From an uncultured Gemmatimonadota bacterium (lineage in GTDB: Bacteria; Gemmatimonadota; Gemmatimonadetes; Gemmatimonadales; Gemmatimonadaceae), in NCBI GenBank assembly GCA_903882745.1, contig CAIRYG010000014.1, forward strand, positions 62,001 through 126,000: DNA of 64,000 nucleotides, in the 5' to 3' direction. A program made the translations under genes and the position numbers. How positions within the stretch are numbered: the stretch's first letter is position 1; each line of letters starts with the position of its first letter. The notes under the pieces were generated by a model that was not told where the DNA came from, did not search any database, and worked only from the letters and a program-made list of their open reading frames with translations. Below are positions 33,961-43,783 of the stretch, in pieces.

Positions 33961-34785
33961 CTACGCCGCAATCGGCTCGCGCGCGTTGCCACGGCGTGAC
34001 TTTCTCCATCCTTCCCAGACGTTTGCCACCAGCAGGCCCGCGAGCAGGAAGTAGGCGGCGCCGACCAACTCGAACACAGCGAAACTCACGACGGCGACAA
34101 TTACGCCATAGATGAGCTGGTCGCGATGCTTTGGCGGCGAGGTTGGGGGGTCTGTCACCATAAAGAACGCAAAGAAGAGTGCGGCATGGAGGTCGGGCTC
34201 CCGATACAACTCCGCAACGTGCCCAGGGTCGCCGAAAAAGGCGAAGGCGGTGGCCAGCGCGTAGTACGAGCCAAGGAAGGCGAGCACGAGCGGTCCTTTA
34301 TTCATACGGATCGTGATAAAGACGCCGGTCGCTACGAGTGCGCTAATCCAGAGGATCGACATCTCGGGGAGCGCGCCCCACCAACTCTGCCCGGTGTCGA
34401 AGACGTAGAACGTCGCCACGAGGGCAAGCGCCGCGGGATTGAACACGTTGGCTTTCCGCGCCCGAACGAGGTACTTACTCACGACACCTACGACCGCGGT
34501 GATTGCTGCGACATGCCACGGTTCGTGCGGACTCAAAATGAGAGCGACGATCCATCCGGTGAGCATCGCCCCGTCTGGAAACACCCACCGTCCCCCGCGC
34601 CACCGGAGCAAGGGCGCGTCCACGAGCATCGCGGCGAACACGGCACCGAGCAGCGGCGGAGCGACCAGTCGCCAGCCTTCGTGCGGTGCAGCGATCACCG
34701 TGAGAATCGCTAAGACAATGGTGAACAGCCCCTTTGGCGTGCGAAGATACCGCTGGATGGCGCTGGATTTATGCGGACGTGACAT
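33961..34785 (-). CDS. RnfD/NqrB-like membrane protein
   Basis: The protein has 274 residues from the ATG at 34785, shorter than RnfD (about 350). Eight or so membrane helices carry the family stretches KYLVRARKANVFNPAALAL and FFAFFMVTDPPTSPPKHRDQ, the latter a hallmark of RnfD/NqrB. I do not find the SGAT motif that carries covalent FMN in RnfD/NqrB, so this version may hold its flavin differently or not at all. It overlaps the apbE gene by 17 bases. In family members this protein passes electrons across the membrane; here it would connect to the FMN-binding protein encoded two genes upstream. Confidence 0.85.
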   Translation of the reverse strand: MSRPHKSSAIQRYLRTPKGLFTIVLAILTVIAAPHEGWRLVAPPLLGAVFAAMLVDAPLLRWRGGRWVFPDGAMLTGWIVALILSPHEPWHVAAITAVVGVVSKYLVRARKANVFNPAALALVATFYVFDTGQSWWGALPEMSILWISALVATGVFITIRMNKGPLVLAFLGSYYALATAFAFFGDPGHVAELYREPDLHAALFFAFFMVTDPPTSPPKHRDQLIYGVIVAVVSFAVFELVGAAYFLLAGLLVANVWEGWRKSRRGNAREPIAA

Positions 34786-35698
34786 CGGCGGTGTCGTAGT
34801 ATTGGCGCATCCCCGGCGTTTCGGTCCGCTGGAGATCTGGTGAAATAATGATGCCGTCAACGCGCTGGCGTTCCAGGAAGGCGATGCCGCGATCGGGCCC
34901 TAAGACAAAGGCAGCGGTCGCCAGCGCATCGGCGACCAGTGCACGCGGCGCAATCACGGTCACGCTTGCGACGCGGGAGGCCGAGATCCCGACGCGCGGA
35001 TCCATAATGTGGTGCCCGTCGCCGAGTGGTGATGGACGCTCGTAGTCGCCGCTGGTACACACCGCAGCGTTCGAGATGCGAAGCCGAGCCACGTGCGTGT
35101 CGAGGTCGCGCGGATGCCGCACGCCGACCGCCCAGGGTGCGTGGTGCATGTTGCGTCCGGCAAGGAAGAGGTCGCCGCCGGCGTCGATGGCGAAGTTGCC
35201 GATGTCGGTGAGTTCGGCTGCGGCAAGATCGATCGCCAGTCCTTTGGCCACCGATCCGAGATCGAGGACCAACGGGCGATGTAGCGTAATGGTGTGTTCG
35301 TCTTCATCGAGTTCGACGTCCCGCCATGACACGGTGTCGTCGACGGGCAGTCGCGACGGCGTGCGTTCGCCACTGCGCCAGGCAACGTCAAAGCCGCGCG
35401 CCTCCATGGTGGTGCCGACCGTTGGATCGAAGGCTCCGTCGCTTGCGCGCGCGACGGCAATCGCAAAGCGCGTGGCTTCAAACAGAATCTCGCTGGCGGC
35501 GAAGGGATGCCCCACGTGATTCACCAGCTGGCGGATTTCGCTGGAGGGGTCGAAGCGACTGCAGCACTCCTCGACTCGCGAGAACCAGTCGAGCGCACGC
35601 TGGGCCCGCACGGGACGATCCCCCGCGTCTTCCCCAGCGATTCGCACGGTGACCAAGGTTCCCATCGCCGTGGTGGTGCGTTCGAAGGCGGCGGTCAC
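34769..35698 (-). CDS. apbE: FAD:protein FMN transferase ApbE
   Basis: The protein has 309 residues. ApbE attaches FMN from FAD through a phosphoester to Thr/Ser in exported proteins. Motifs: TAMGTLVTVRI at the start, DGAFDPTVG (FAD/Mg binding), LDLGSVAKGLAIDLA, FAIDAGGDLFLAG, HHIMDPRVG and the ADALATAAFVLG region with the metal-binding Asp. No clear signal peptide or lipobox is present, unlike many periplasmic ApbE proteins, so its location is uncertain. It overlaps both neighbours by 4 and 17 bases; its likely target is the SGAT protein encoded just upstream. Confidence 0.93.
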   Translation of the reverse strand: MTAAFERTTTAMGTLVTVRIAGEDAGDRPVRAQRALDWFSRVEECCSRFDPSSEIRQLVNHVGHPFAASEILFEATRFAIAVARASDGAFDPTVGTTMEARGFDVAWRSGERTPSRLPVDDTVSWRDVELDEDEHTITLHRPLVLDLGSVAKGLAIDLAAAELTDIGNFAIDAGGDLFLAGRNMHHAPWAVGVRHPRDLDTHVARLRISNAAVCTSGDYERPSPLGDGHHIMDPRVGISASRVASVTVIAPRALVADALATAAFVLGPDRGIAFLERQRVDGIIISPDLQRTETPGMRQYYDTADVTSA

Positions 35699-36516
35699 CG
35701 CGATTTGTTGAGTGCTTCGACGACCGCGTAGTAGAACGCGTTGGTGCTCTGGGTGGCGCCCGACACGAAATCGACGTCAGCGCTCTGGCGCACCACCACC
35801 TGCTGTTGCAAGTGCGCAATCCACGAGCATGAGTAGCGCGTGAGGCACCGTGAAATCTGGGCCGAGACGATATGTCCGTCGGCGATGACCACCGTGGCTT
35901 CGATGTCGCCGTGCCGTGATGTGCCCCATCCCGTGTAGCTCCCGTCGTGCCACTGCGACCTTGGCCGCTCCGGCTCATGCGGTGCCGGCGCAGGCGCTGC
36001 CTTGGGTGCTGGCGGCGGCGGGGCAGAAGTCGGTGCGCTGGCCGGAGCCGCGGCGACAGGTGCCGGCGCGACCACTGGTGCGGCAACGATCGCCGGCGAG
36101 GGAGCGGAGGGCGAGTCGTTCGTGATGTTCGCGGCAGCGGGCTTGTTTGGTTCCGACGCGATGGCTGCCGCGGGGGCTGATGGCGCCGTTGGCGCGGCTG
36201 GCGCGGTTGCTAGTGCCGCAGGCGCGAGGCTCCCGGCCCCTGTGCCGGATGTCGGGGTTCGGCGAGGCGGGGCTGCCGCCACGGTCGTGGAAGCCGAGGG
36301 AGTGCTCGAGGGGCGCGCATGGGCGTCCGCCTCGTCCGAGAACTTATCGGCTGCGGCACGTGTCCGTTGGAAGCCCGCGCCATAGATGGTGAGCACGGCC
36401 GCAGATCCGATCGCCAGCAAGTTATTCGGGATCCGGGCCAAGCCCGCCTTCTCACGCGCGGGCGCTCCATCCCCGCCAGGCGGGGTTCCAATGGGCGGAC
36501 GCGGAGACGTGGGCAT
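35695..36516 (-). CDS. Exported FMN-binding-domain protein with long Ala/Pro linker
   Basis: The protein has 273 residues from the ATG at 36516; a TTG at 36564 would add 16 basic residues. One N-terminal membrane segment (NNLLAIGSAAVLTIYGAGF) is followed by a roughly 130-residue Ala/Pro/Thr linker (about 60-185) and a C-terminal FMN_bind domain of about 85 residues (DGSYTGWGTSRHGDIEATVVI). The DFVSGATQST motif near the end carries the Thr that ApbE flavinylates in RnfG/NqrC. The linker could let the flavin domain reach across the periplasm. Its stop overlaps the apbE start by 4 bases. Confidence 0.87.
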   Translation of the reverse strand: MPTSPRPPIGTPPGGDGAPAREKAGLARIPNNLLAIGSAAVLTIYGAGFQRTRAAADKFSDEADAHARPSSTPSASTTVAAAPPRRTPTSGTGAGSLAPAALATAPAAPTAPSAPAAAIASEPNKPAAANITNDSPSAPSPAIVAAPVVAPAPVAAAPASAPTSAPPPPAPKAAPAPAPHEPERPRSQWHDGSYTGWGTSRHGDIEATVVIADGHIVSAQISRCLTRYSCSWIAHLQQQVVVRQSADVDFVSGATQSTNAFYYAVVEALNKSR

Positions 36517-36627
36517 TGAGGCGCGTGGATTCGAGGGGCGCTTGGTTTTGGTAGCAGGCCGCAAAGGGACGCGAAACCCTGCTCAAATAGACGGCTGAGC
36601 GAGCGATTCTGTTGAAGCGGACGACGG

Positions 36628-37413
36628 TTACTTTGGTGGTCGGGCGAGCGCGTCGCGAATTGCCGGTTCGAGAAGCGACGCCATGATAGCGTACCCGGCC
36701 GCATTCGGATGCACGCCATCGGACGCCAGTTCGGCGCGCATGCCCTGTCTTTCGTCAGACATTGCCGAGTGGAAGTCGAGATAGACGGCCCCACGCGAGG
36801 CCGCAAACTGCCGCATCCACTGATTCAACGCGACAATCTTTGGGGCCGGTTCAAGGCCCCGCTTCCACGGGTAATCCAAGACCGGGAGCACGGAGCAGAG
36901 CACCACACGGATGCCATTGGCCTGCGCCATTTCGGTCATCGCCGCGAGGTTGTCCTCAATCATTTCGAGGGTCGACGGCCCGGTATTTCCGGCGATGTCG
37001 TTGGTTCCGCCGAGGATAACGACCACCGCGGGCTTGAGGGCAATGACATCCTGATGGAATCGCAGGACCATCTGGGGGGTGGTCTGTCCGCTGATCCCGC
37101 GCCCGATGTACGGCTTGCCCGGAAACTGCGTGGGAAAGAGCGGAGCCCACGACTCGGTGATGGAGTTCCCCATGAACACGACCCGCGGTTGATTTGGCAC
37201 TGGGGCGGGGAGTTGGGCGTTGGCCGCGCGGAACTGGGCGAGGCTGGCCCAGTCTTGTGCGTGCGTCGGGGCAGCGAGGATAACCACAAGCAGGACCAGC
37301 CACGACACGGTTCGCGCGCACCAGAGACCGCACGCGAGACCGCGTGCGAGACCGCGCGCGAGACCGCACGCGAGACCGCGCGCGTGCTGCGCCCACGGTG
37401 CGCCCAAACTCAC
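36628..37413 (-). CDS. SGNH/GDSL-type hydrolase
   Basis: The protein has 261 residues from an ATG overlapping the upstream stop (ATGA). An alternative GTG at 37305 (VSWLVLLVVILAAPTHAQ) would give an ordinary signal peptide and leave the repeat array untranslated. The SGNH blocks are all present: VVFMGNSITESW (Ser nucleophile block), IGRGISGQTTPQM (Gly), VVILGGTNDIAGN (Asn) and LASDGVHPNAAGYAIM (Asp-His). It should act as a secreted esterase or lipase, possibly on acetylated polysaccharide. It is coupled to the metallophosphoesterase. Confidence 0.9.
   Translation of the reverse strand: MSLGAPWAQHARGLACGLARGLARGLACGLWCARTVSWLVLLVVILAAPTHAQDWASLAQFRAANAQLPAPVPNQPRVVFMGNSITESWAPLFPTQFPGKPYIGRGISGQTTPQMVLRFHQDVIALKPAVVVILGGTNDIAGNTGPSTLEMIEDNLAAMTEMAQANGIRVVLCSVLPVLDYPWKRGLEPAPKIVALNQWMRQFAASRGAVYLDFHSAMSDERQGMRAELASDGVHPNAAGYAIMASLLEPAIRDALARPPK
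37321..37380 (-). repeat. 12-bp tandem repeat, five copies, in signal-peptide region
   Basis: Five 12-base units of the type CGCGAGACCGCG fill 37321-37380 and encode alternating GLAR/GLAC residues in front of the hydrophobic core of the SGNH hydrolase. Confidence 0.88.
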
Positions 37414-38543
37414 GGCGTCTTGTCCTGCATCGAGATCCCGCTGGACCGGTAGGGCGCGAAGCCCTTCCCCCAGTCGACGCCAACGACCTCGAGGCTAATC
37501 TTGTCGCCATCGACGTGCACAATCACGAAATGAAACGGGTTCGCCCCCGGATCGGTGGACGGACGAGCGAGGTGTTCAAGGTTCACCTTCGCCTCCGCGC
37601 CGGCCTTGGTGTACGCCGTGAGGTCGGGTTCGCCGACGTACTGGTAGAGCGGCGCGCCCCCGCCGCCGCTGACGATTTGATCGATGCGGTGTGCACCCGA
37701 TGCGTCGGTGTACCGCTCCACCCAGTGTTCGTAGAGGTGCTCGTGCCCGACGAGTAGGAGGCGCACGTGCTGTGCGCGGAAGAGCGGCGCCCACTTCGCG
37801 CGCAGCGATGCCGTCTGCTTTTCAATGATCGCTCCGCCGTGTGGGCCCGACGAGAAGAGCGGATGATGGAAGAAGAGCGCGACATTCACGTAACGCGTCC
37901 GGTCGAGCGACTCCAGTTGCGCCTTGACCCAGGCAAACTGAACCGAGTCGTCGGGAATGTTGGAGTCGAAGCCGATGAAGTAGGTGTTGCCGTAGCCGAA
38001 GGAGAAGGTCGAATAGCCTTTCAGGCGGTGCGCGGAGCCATCGGGCGGGAGCAGTCGTGAGTTCGCGTCGAGGAAGTTGCGTATTCCCGCAACGCGACGC
38101 GGATCAGCCAGATCGAACGACGCGCCGACATCATGATTCCCGACGGTGAAGAAATAGGGCACCCCGGCGTCCTGCGTCAATCGCTCGATGATCGGGATGT
38201 AGCTCACCGTCAACGCCTTGGCGATTGAGCCGTTGACCACGGCGTCCCCACTCTGGAGTACGAACCGAATCGGATCGGGCCCGCCGGCGGACTTCTTGAT
38301 GGCGGACAGCATCCCCTCTACCACGAGTGTGTGCTCCGCCTGGAGTTCGGTTCCGTCGTGGCGGCCGCGCGTGTCGCCGTAGGCGATGAAGCTGAACTTG
38401 GTTACCCCAGCGGTCGCGGCTTCGGCGGGGAGCGGATTCTTGGGTGGACGAATCGGCGTGACACTGTCACGCGCCGCCGCGCCCTGCGCGATCAGCGCGG
38501 TTGGGACGAACGCAAGAACGGCGAAGTGGCGAACGAACGACAT
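37410..38543 (-). CDS. Secreted calcineurin-like metallophosphoesterase
   Basis: The protein has 377 residues. The signal peptide ends near residue 24 (VPTALIAQGAAA). Metallophosphoesterase motifs in order: FIAYGDTRGRHDG (D-x-H variant), VLQSGDAVVNG (GD), VGNHDVG (GNHD), FFHHPLFSSG and LLVGHEHLYEH (GHxH). The C-terminal part (VSGGGGAPLY) is typical of purple-acid-phosphatase-like enzymes. It could be a phosphatase or phosphodiesterase; the substrate is unknown. It is followed by the SGNH hydrolase with a 4-base overlap; GGAG lies upstream of the ATG. Confidence 0.9.
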   Translation of the reverse strand: MSFVRHFAVLAFVPTALIAQGAAARDSVTPIRPPKNPLPAEAATAGVTKFSFIAYGDTRGRHDGTELQAEHTLVVEGMLSAIKKSAGGPDPIRFVLQSGDAVVNGSIAKALTVSYIPIIERLTQDAGVPYFFTVGNHDVGASFDLADPRRVAGIRNFLDANSRLLPPDGSAHRLKGYSTFSFGYGNTYFIGFDSNIPDDSVQFAWVKAQLESLDRTRYVNVALFFHHPLFSSGPHGGAIIEKQTASLRAKWAPLFRAQHVRLLLVGHEHLYEHWVERYTDASGAHRIDQIVSGGGGAPLYQYVGEPDLTAYTKAGAEAKVNLEHLARPSTDPGANPFHFVIVHVDGDKISLEVVGVDWGKGFAPYRSSGISMQDKTP

Positions 38544-38615
38544 CGGGGCAATCTCCGGATCAACGAGTATCCCGAAAGCTCCACCACTGAGCGTCGCTCC
38601 ACCAGCCCCGCGATT

Positions 38616-40190
<1,575 letters not shown>

Positions 40191-40229
40191 CTAACCGCGG
40201 TGCGCTGCTGATGCGTGCTGCGCAGCCGA

Positions 40230-42605
40230 CTAGTGCAGTGGCTGGAACACGTAGCTCGCCTTGAGGAAGAAGGCGTCAGCGGTGCGGCGCAGCTGATTGA
40301 ACGCCAGCGGCGCGGGTTCGGTCATCGTGTCGCCGTAGCCGGCAAAGACCACGGTGCCTGGTGATGGGCGATACGAGAACAGGAAGTCGGTGCGCAGGTT
40401 GTTGGTCACGCGCCGTGTGCTGGGCGTGTAGCTCGTGCCTGATCCGGTGAGGAGCGTGCGCCCAGTGGTCGGATCGATCAGTGCCTCCCGGACCGATGCT
40501 TCGTACTGCGAGACGACGCGCACAAACACCGCGCGCGAAATCTGGTACTCCGTCTTGAGTCGTGGAATACGCGTGGTCGCCGTCTGCACGCCATCGCGCA
40601 CGCGGGTGAAGTTCGAGCTCACCCACGTTGCGGTTACGCGCAGCTGTTCGGTGGGACGCAGGTCGAGCGAGGCGCTGACATCCCGGCGATGCACGGGCGT
40701 GACTTCGAGAAAATCCACGTCTTGGCCGAGTGTCGTACTGAGCGACGCGGTGAATCGACGGAACTGCGGGGTTGTGACGCTGAGGTTGACAATCGCGCCG
40801 TTGAGTTGATCGCGCGGGACGTAGGGCCGCGCAACACCCGCGGCATCGGGGACGCGCGTGCCGGTGTAGGCCGCAGAATCAAAGGCGTAGCGTGTGAAGG
40901 TCGGGCTCGCACCAAGGGTCCACCCGCCGCGAAAGGTGAACGAGTTGTTCATGCTCGCGGTCCGCTCCAGCACCGATTGTCCAGCAAAGAAATCGTCGTA
41001 CTTCCAGGTGCCGATCAGTCGGAGGAAGCCCGTGTAGCGTTCAAACACGCTTCCGGGCGCGCCGTACACCGAGATACGATTCGCGATCGTTGGTTGCACA
41101 ATACCGGTGCGCGCCACGAAGCCGTTGTCGGCAGCGAAATTCGGGTGAATGCCGAGCACGCTGTAATGGAACCCGAAGGCGCGGCCCGTCGCGTCGATCA
41201 GGGCCTCCCACATCGGTCCGCTACGGCTCGTGCTCCCAGACTCCGTTGTGCTCTGCACTAACTGAAACTGCACGTAGTACAGTTTCTTAAAGACAATTTT
41301 GGTGTCGGCACCGATGACACGATTGGTGCGGCCGCCGCCGGTGCGATCACTGAACAGCAGCCCTGCCGTGTTCTGTTGATCGAACGCTTGTTGGAGGCGG
41401 AGGATATTGACCGCGGGATGTGCCGTTCCCGTTCCCTGGCCGTCGACGGCCGAAAGCAAGGCGATGTCGGCACGTCCGACTTTGCCGGTGAACTTCGCCG
41501 CGGCGTCTGGCTGTGCGATCCGTCTCGTGTACACGAGGGTGTTCGGCACGTTGAACTGATCGCTGCCTTCGACAAAGAAGGGGCGGCGTTCTGGGTAGAA
41601 CAGTGCGAAGCGTGCATCGGTCGCAATCTGCTGTGCATCAGCCTCGACTTGCGAGAAGTCGGGCTTGATCGTGCCGTTCACGACGAAGTTGCTGCCGATG
41701 CCCCAGCGGATATTACCGCCGAGTTGCGGACTGGCCGTGTACTTCCAGCCAGTGTTCGCGGGGCCACTGGCACCGGTAACCGCGTCGGTGACCTCGGGAT
41801 TCACGGCAAGCGTTTGGCCGTGGATCATGCCCGACAATCCGGTAATCGTCCCTTCTTGCGCAATGAAACTCGCACCAGCCTTGAGCGCAGGGGTCCACGT
41901 TTCTTCGTAGCCGTTGTGCTGAACTTTTCGATCGATCTGCAATCCCCAGCTCTGGTTGCTGCCAATAGGATAGCGGAGCGATTTGAACGGAATGCGGACT
42001 TCGACTTGGTAGCCGAAGTCGGTGAGCTGACCCTTGGACTCCCACACAAAGTCCGCACTCAGATCGTTCATGCCTGGCGACACGTTCGCGCCGGGAATGA
42101 ATCCTCCTCCTTCTGCTTTCGTACCATCCGCTTGTACGCCCAGCGGATTCACAATGAATACGAACGCGCGGCGTCGCTCGAGAAAGGTGTCGAGGTGCAG
42201 TTCGACGTTGTCGTCGGCGCTAATGCGATCGCGGTCGGCGAGCGTAGCGGCGACCGTACCGTGCGGTTCGAAGGCCCGAATGCCAAAGTGGATCGCGGTC
42301 GCCGAGTACCACACGAGCACTTCGGTGGAGTCGGGGGCGGGTCGTTGATCGACGGGTGCGTAGAGCGAGAACCCGGTGAGTAGCGCGGCGGATTGCCAGA
42401 CCGGTTCGTCGAGTTTTCCATCGACGGTGATCGTGGCGTCCGACATCGGCATACGGGCGGACAGCTGACCGGACCGCCCGTGGTACACGACGACGCTCGG
42501 CGCAGCAGTGGGTGTGACCGACGACCGCGTGATTGATGACGGTGTCGCAGCCGGGCCGCCTTGAGCGGCGGCAACCTGCAACCCGAACAGGAACGGTACG
42601 ATCAT
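40230..42605 (-). CDS. DUF5916 outer-membrane protein with CBM9-like N-terminal domain
   Basis: The protein has 791 residues. The start gives a short signal-like stretch (IVPFLFGLQVAAAQ) without basic residues; no better start exists before the upstream stop. Residues about 50-250 are the carbohydrate-binding CBM9-like domain typical of DUF5916 proteins (ITVDGKLDEPVWQ, DDNVELHLDTF, WGLQIDRKV). The rest has FSQVEADAQQI and RFALFYPERRPFFVEG, the family signature, and then a run of amphipathic strands that looks like a large beta-barrel. Function is not established; a role in surface binding or import is inferred. It lies 24 bases after the response-regulator gene, so they likely share a transcript. 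Confidence 0.85.
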   Translation of the reverse strand: MIVPFLFGLQVAAAQGGPAATPSSITRSSVTPTAAPSVVVYHGRSGQLSARMPMSDATITVDGKLDEPVWQSAALLTGFSLYAPVDQRPAPDSTEVLVWYSATAIHFGIRAFEPHGTVAATLADRDRISADDNVELHLDTFLERRRAFVFIVNPLGVQADGTKAEGGGFIPGANVSPGMNDLSADFVWESKGQLTDFGYQVEVRIPFKSLRYPIGSNQSWGLQIDRKVQHNGYEETWTPALKAGASFIAQEGTITGLSGMIHGQTLAVNPEVTDAVTGASGPANTGWKYTASPQLGGNIRWGIGSNFVVNGTIKPDFSQVEADAQQIATDARFALFYPERRPFFVEGSDQFNVPNTLVYTRRIAQPDAAAKFTGKVGRADIALLSAVDGQGTGTAHPAVNILRLQQAFDQQNTAGLLFSDRTGGGRTNRVIGADTKIVFKKLYYVQFQLVQSTTESGSTSRSGPMWEALIDATGRAFGFHYSVLGIHPNFAADNGFVARTGIVQPTIANRISVYGAPGSVFERYTGFLRLIGTWKYDDFFAGQSVLERTASMNNSFTFRGGWTLGASPTFTRYAFDSAAYTGTRVPDAAGVARPYVPRDQLNGAIVNLSVTTPQFRRFTASLSTTLGQDVDFLEVTPVHRRDVSASLDLRPTEQLRVTATWVSSNFTRVRDGVQTATTRIPRLKTEYQISRAVFVRVVSQYEASVREALIDPTTGRTLLTGSGTSYTPSTRRVTNNLRTDFLFSYRPSPGTVVFAGYGDTMTEPAPLAFNQLRRTADAFFLKASYVFQPLH

Positions 42606-42629
42606 CGCGCCGAAGCCAACGCCTGCTCG

Positions 42630-43037
42630 TTAGAGATCGGCGTGATCAGGCGCGCTGTCGTCCGTTGCGGCGTTGTCGAGCAGCGCCGCAACGAGATCGA
42701 CGAGTTCGCCCTGCTCGAAGGGTTTTTGGAGCACCGCATTCGCCCCGAAGGTGGTGGCGAGGCGCAGGTAGTCGGTTCCGGTCGCGTAACCACCGCCCGA
42801 CATCGCGATAATCGGGACGTGTTGATTGTCCTTGCGCAGCTCGCGAATGGTCTCGAGTCCCTCTTTCTCCGGCATCAAGATGTCGGTGAGCACGAGGTCG
42901 ATCGGCTGTGCGCGGAAGGCGGCGAGTCCCGAGTTCCCATCGGCGGCGAGCACGCCAGTGTGTCCCGCACGTTCCAGCCGTTTCAGGATGGCACGCCCGA
43001 GCTCTGGATTGTCGTCGATCACGAGGATTCTCGCCAT
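42630..43037 (-). CDS. CheY-like single-domain response regulator
   Basis: The protein has 135 residues. It is one receiver domain: acidic pair in LVIDDN, phosphoacceptor Asp in LVLTDILMP (about residue 52), Ser/Thr position in IIAMSGGGY and Lys in VLQKPF. There is no output domain. A single-domain regulator usually acts in a phosphorelay or by protein contact. The hybrid kinase at 47278-49725 is the only kinase in the window, but there is no evidence they pair. Upstream, TTATTT lies six bases before the ATG. Confidence 0.93.
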   Translation of the reverse strand: MARILVIDDNPELGRAILKRLERAGHTGVLAADGNSGLAAFRAQPIDLVLTDILMPEKEGLETIRELRKDNQHVPIIAMSGGGYATGTDYLRLATTFGANAVLQKPFEQGELVDLVAALLDNAATDDSAPDHADL

Positions 43038-43333
43038 AGCTGGAAATAAACACCAATGTGAGCCAGAGCGCGAGTTCTAGGTGCTACGGCGGGGATAGCG
43101 CGCGGGTGACTGGACAGCTATATTTCAATGTATAGAAACGCTTCGATGTTAGTTTTATGGTCAGTGGACATTGTTCCATCGGGAGGCACGATGGATGACG
43201 CCCACTGATTATTATCGGACAGGAAATCGGGTTGTAACCGAACGTTGCTCCACGAACGGAACGGGTGAGTAACCGCCGCCCGCACGATGGGCGAGCGGAT
43301 GACATGTAGCGGGATGCCGAGGAGAATGTTCGC
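43038..43333. other. Intergenic region with candidate structured leader
   Basis: 296 bases between divergent genes. A weak promoter (TGGACA at 43111, 14-base spacer, TATAGA at 43131) would give a leader of about 190 bases to the plus-strand gene. In it GGGAGG precedes a five-codon ORF (43191-43208), and CCGC-GCCC/GGGC-GCGG can form a hairpin near 43271-43300. GAGGAG nine bases before 43334 is the ribosome site. No known riboswitch was recognised. Confidence 0.35.
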
Positions 43334-43783
43334 ATGAATTCGATTGCCCGTGTGGTAGCCGTGATCGTCACAGCTGGCGCCGTTATGGCCGGTGCCGCAG
43401 CGCCCGCCGCTGCACAAACTGCAACCGCAACTGCGACCGCAACCGCGACCGTAACGCCGATCCCTCAGTTCGGGCTCGGTGGTCTCGGCGTCGGCATCGC
43501 CGTCTTTGACGAAGCCGGGCGGATGCAGCGTCCCAGCTTCTGGTCACGCTTCGCCCCGCGCGTCGCAGGACCTGAGGATCACAGCATCCAGCTCGACGGC
43601 ACCATCGGCGTGACGGTCAATGAGACGGTGCCGATTCCAGGCACCGATATGATCAAGGTGGGGCAGGTGCAGGAGGGTGCGTATTCGCAGAACAACAACC
43701 GCAACGCGACGAGCGAGGCGCGGAACTCCAAGTCTGTGCCGCCCGTTGACGCGGCGATTCTCGTCAAGGTCAATCGTCCGTGA
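43334..43783 (+). CDS. Small exported protein of unknown function
   Basis: The protein has 149 residues. The signal peptide ends about residue 28 (VMAGAAAPAAAQ). It is followed by a TATATATATA stretch encoded by six-base repeats. The mature part (about 110 residues) has DHSIQLDGTIGVTVNETVPIPGTDMIKVGQVQEG, suggesting a short beta-rich domain, and a basic C terminus. I recognise no family. The stop and the next ATG overlap as TGATG, so the two are coupled and may work together at the cell surface. Confidence 0.7.
   Translation: MNSIARVVAVIVTAGAVMAGAAAPAAAQTATATATATATVTPIPQFGLGGLGVGIAVFDEAGRMQRPSFWSRFAPRVAGPEDHSIQLDGTIGVTVNETVPIPGTDMIKVGQVQEGAYSQNNNRNATSEARNSKSVPPVDAAILVKVNRP
43421..43456 (+). 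repeat. 6-bp repeats after signal peptide
   Basis: Six hexamers of the type GCAACC/GCGACC encode the Ala-Thr run of the small exported protein. Confidence 0.7.
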
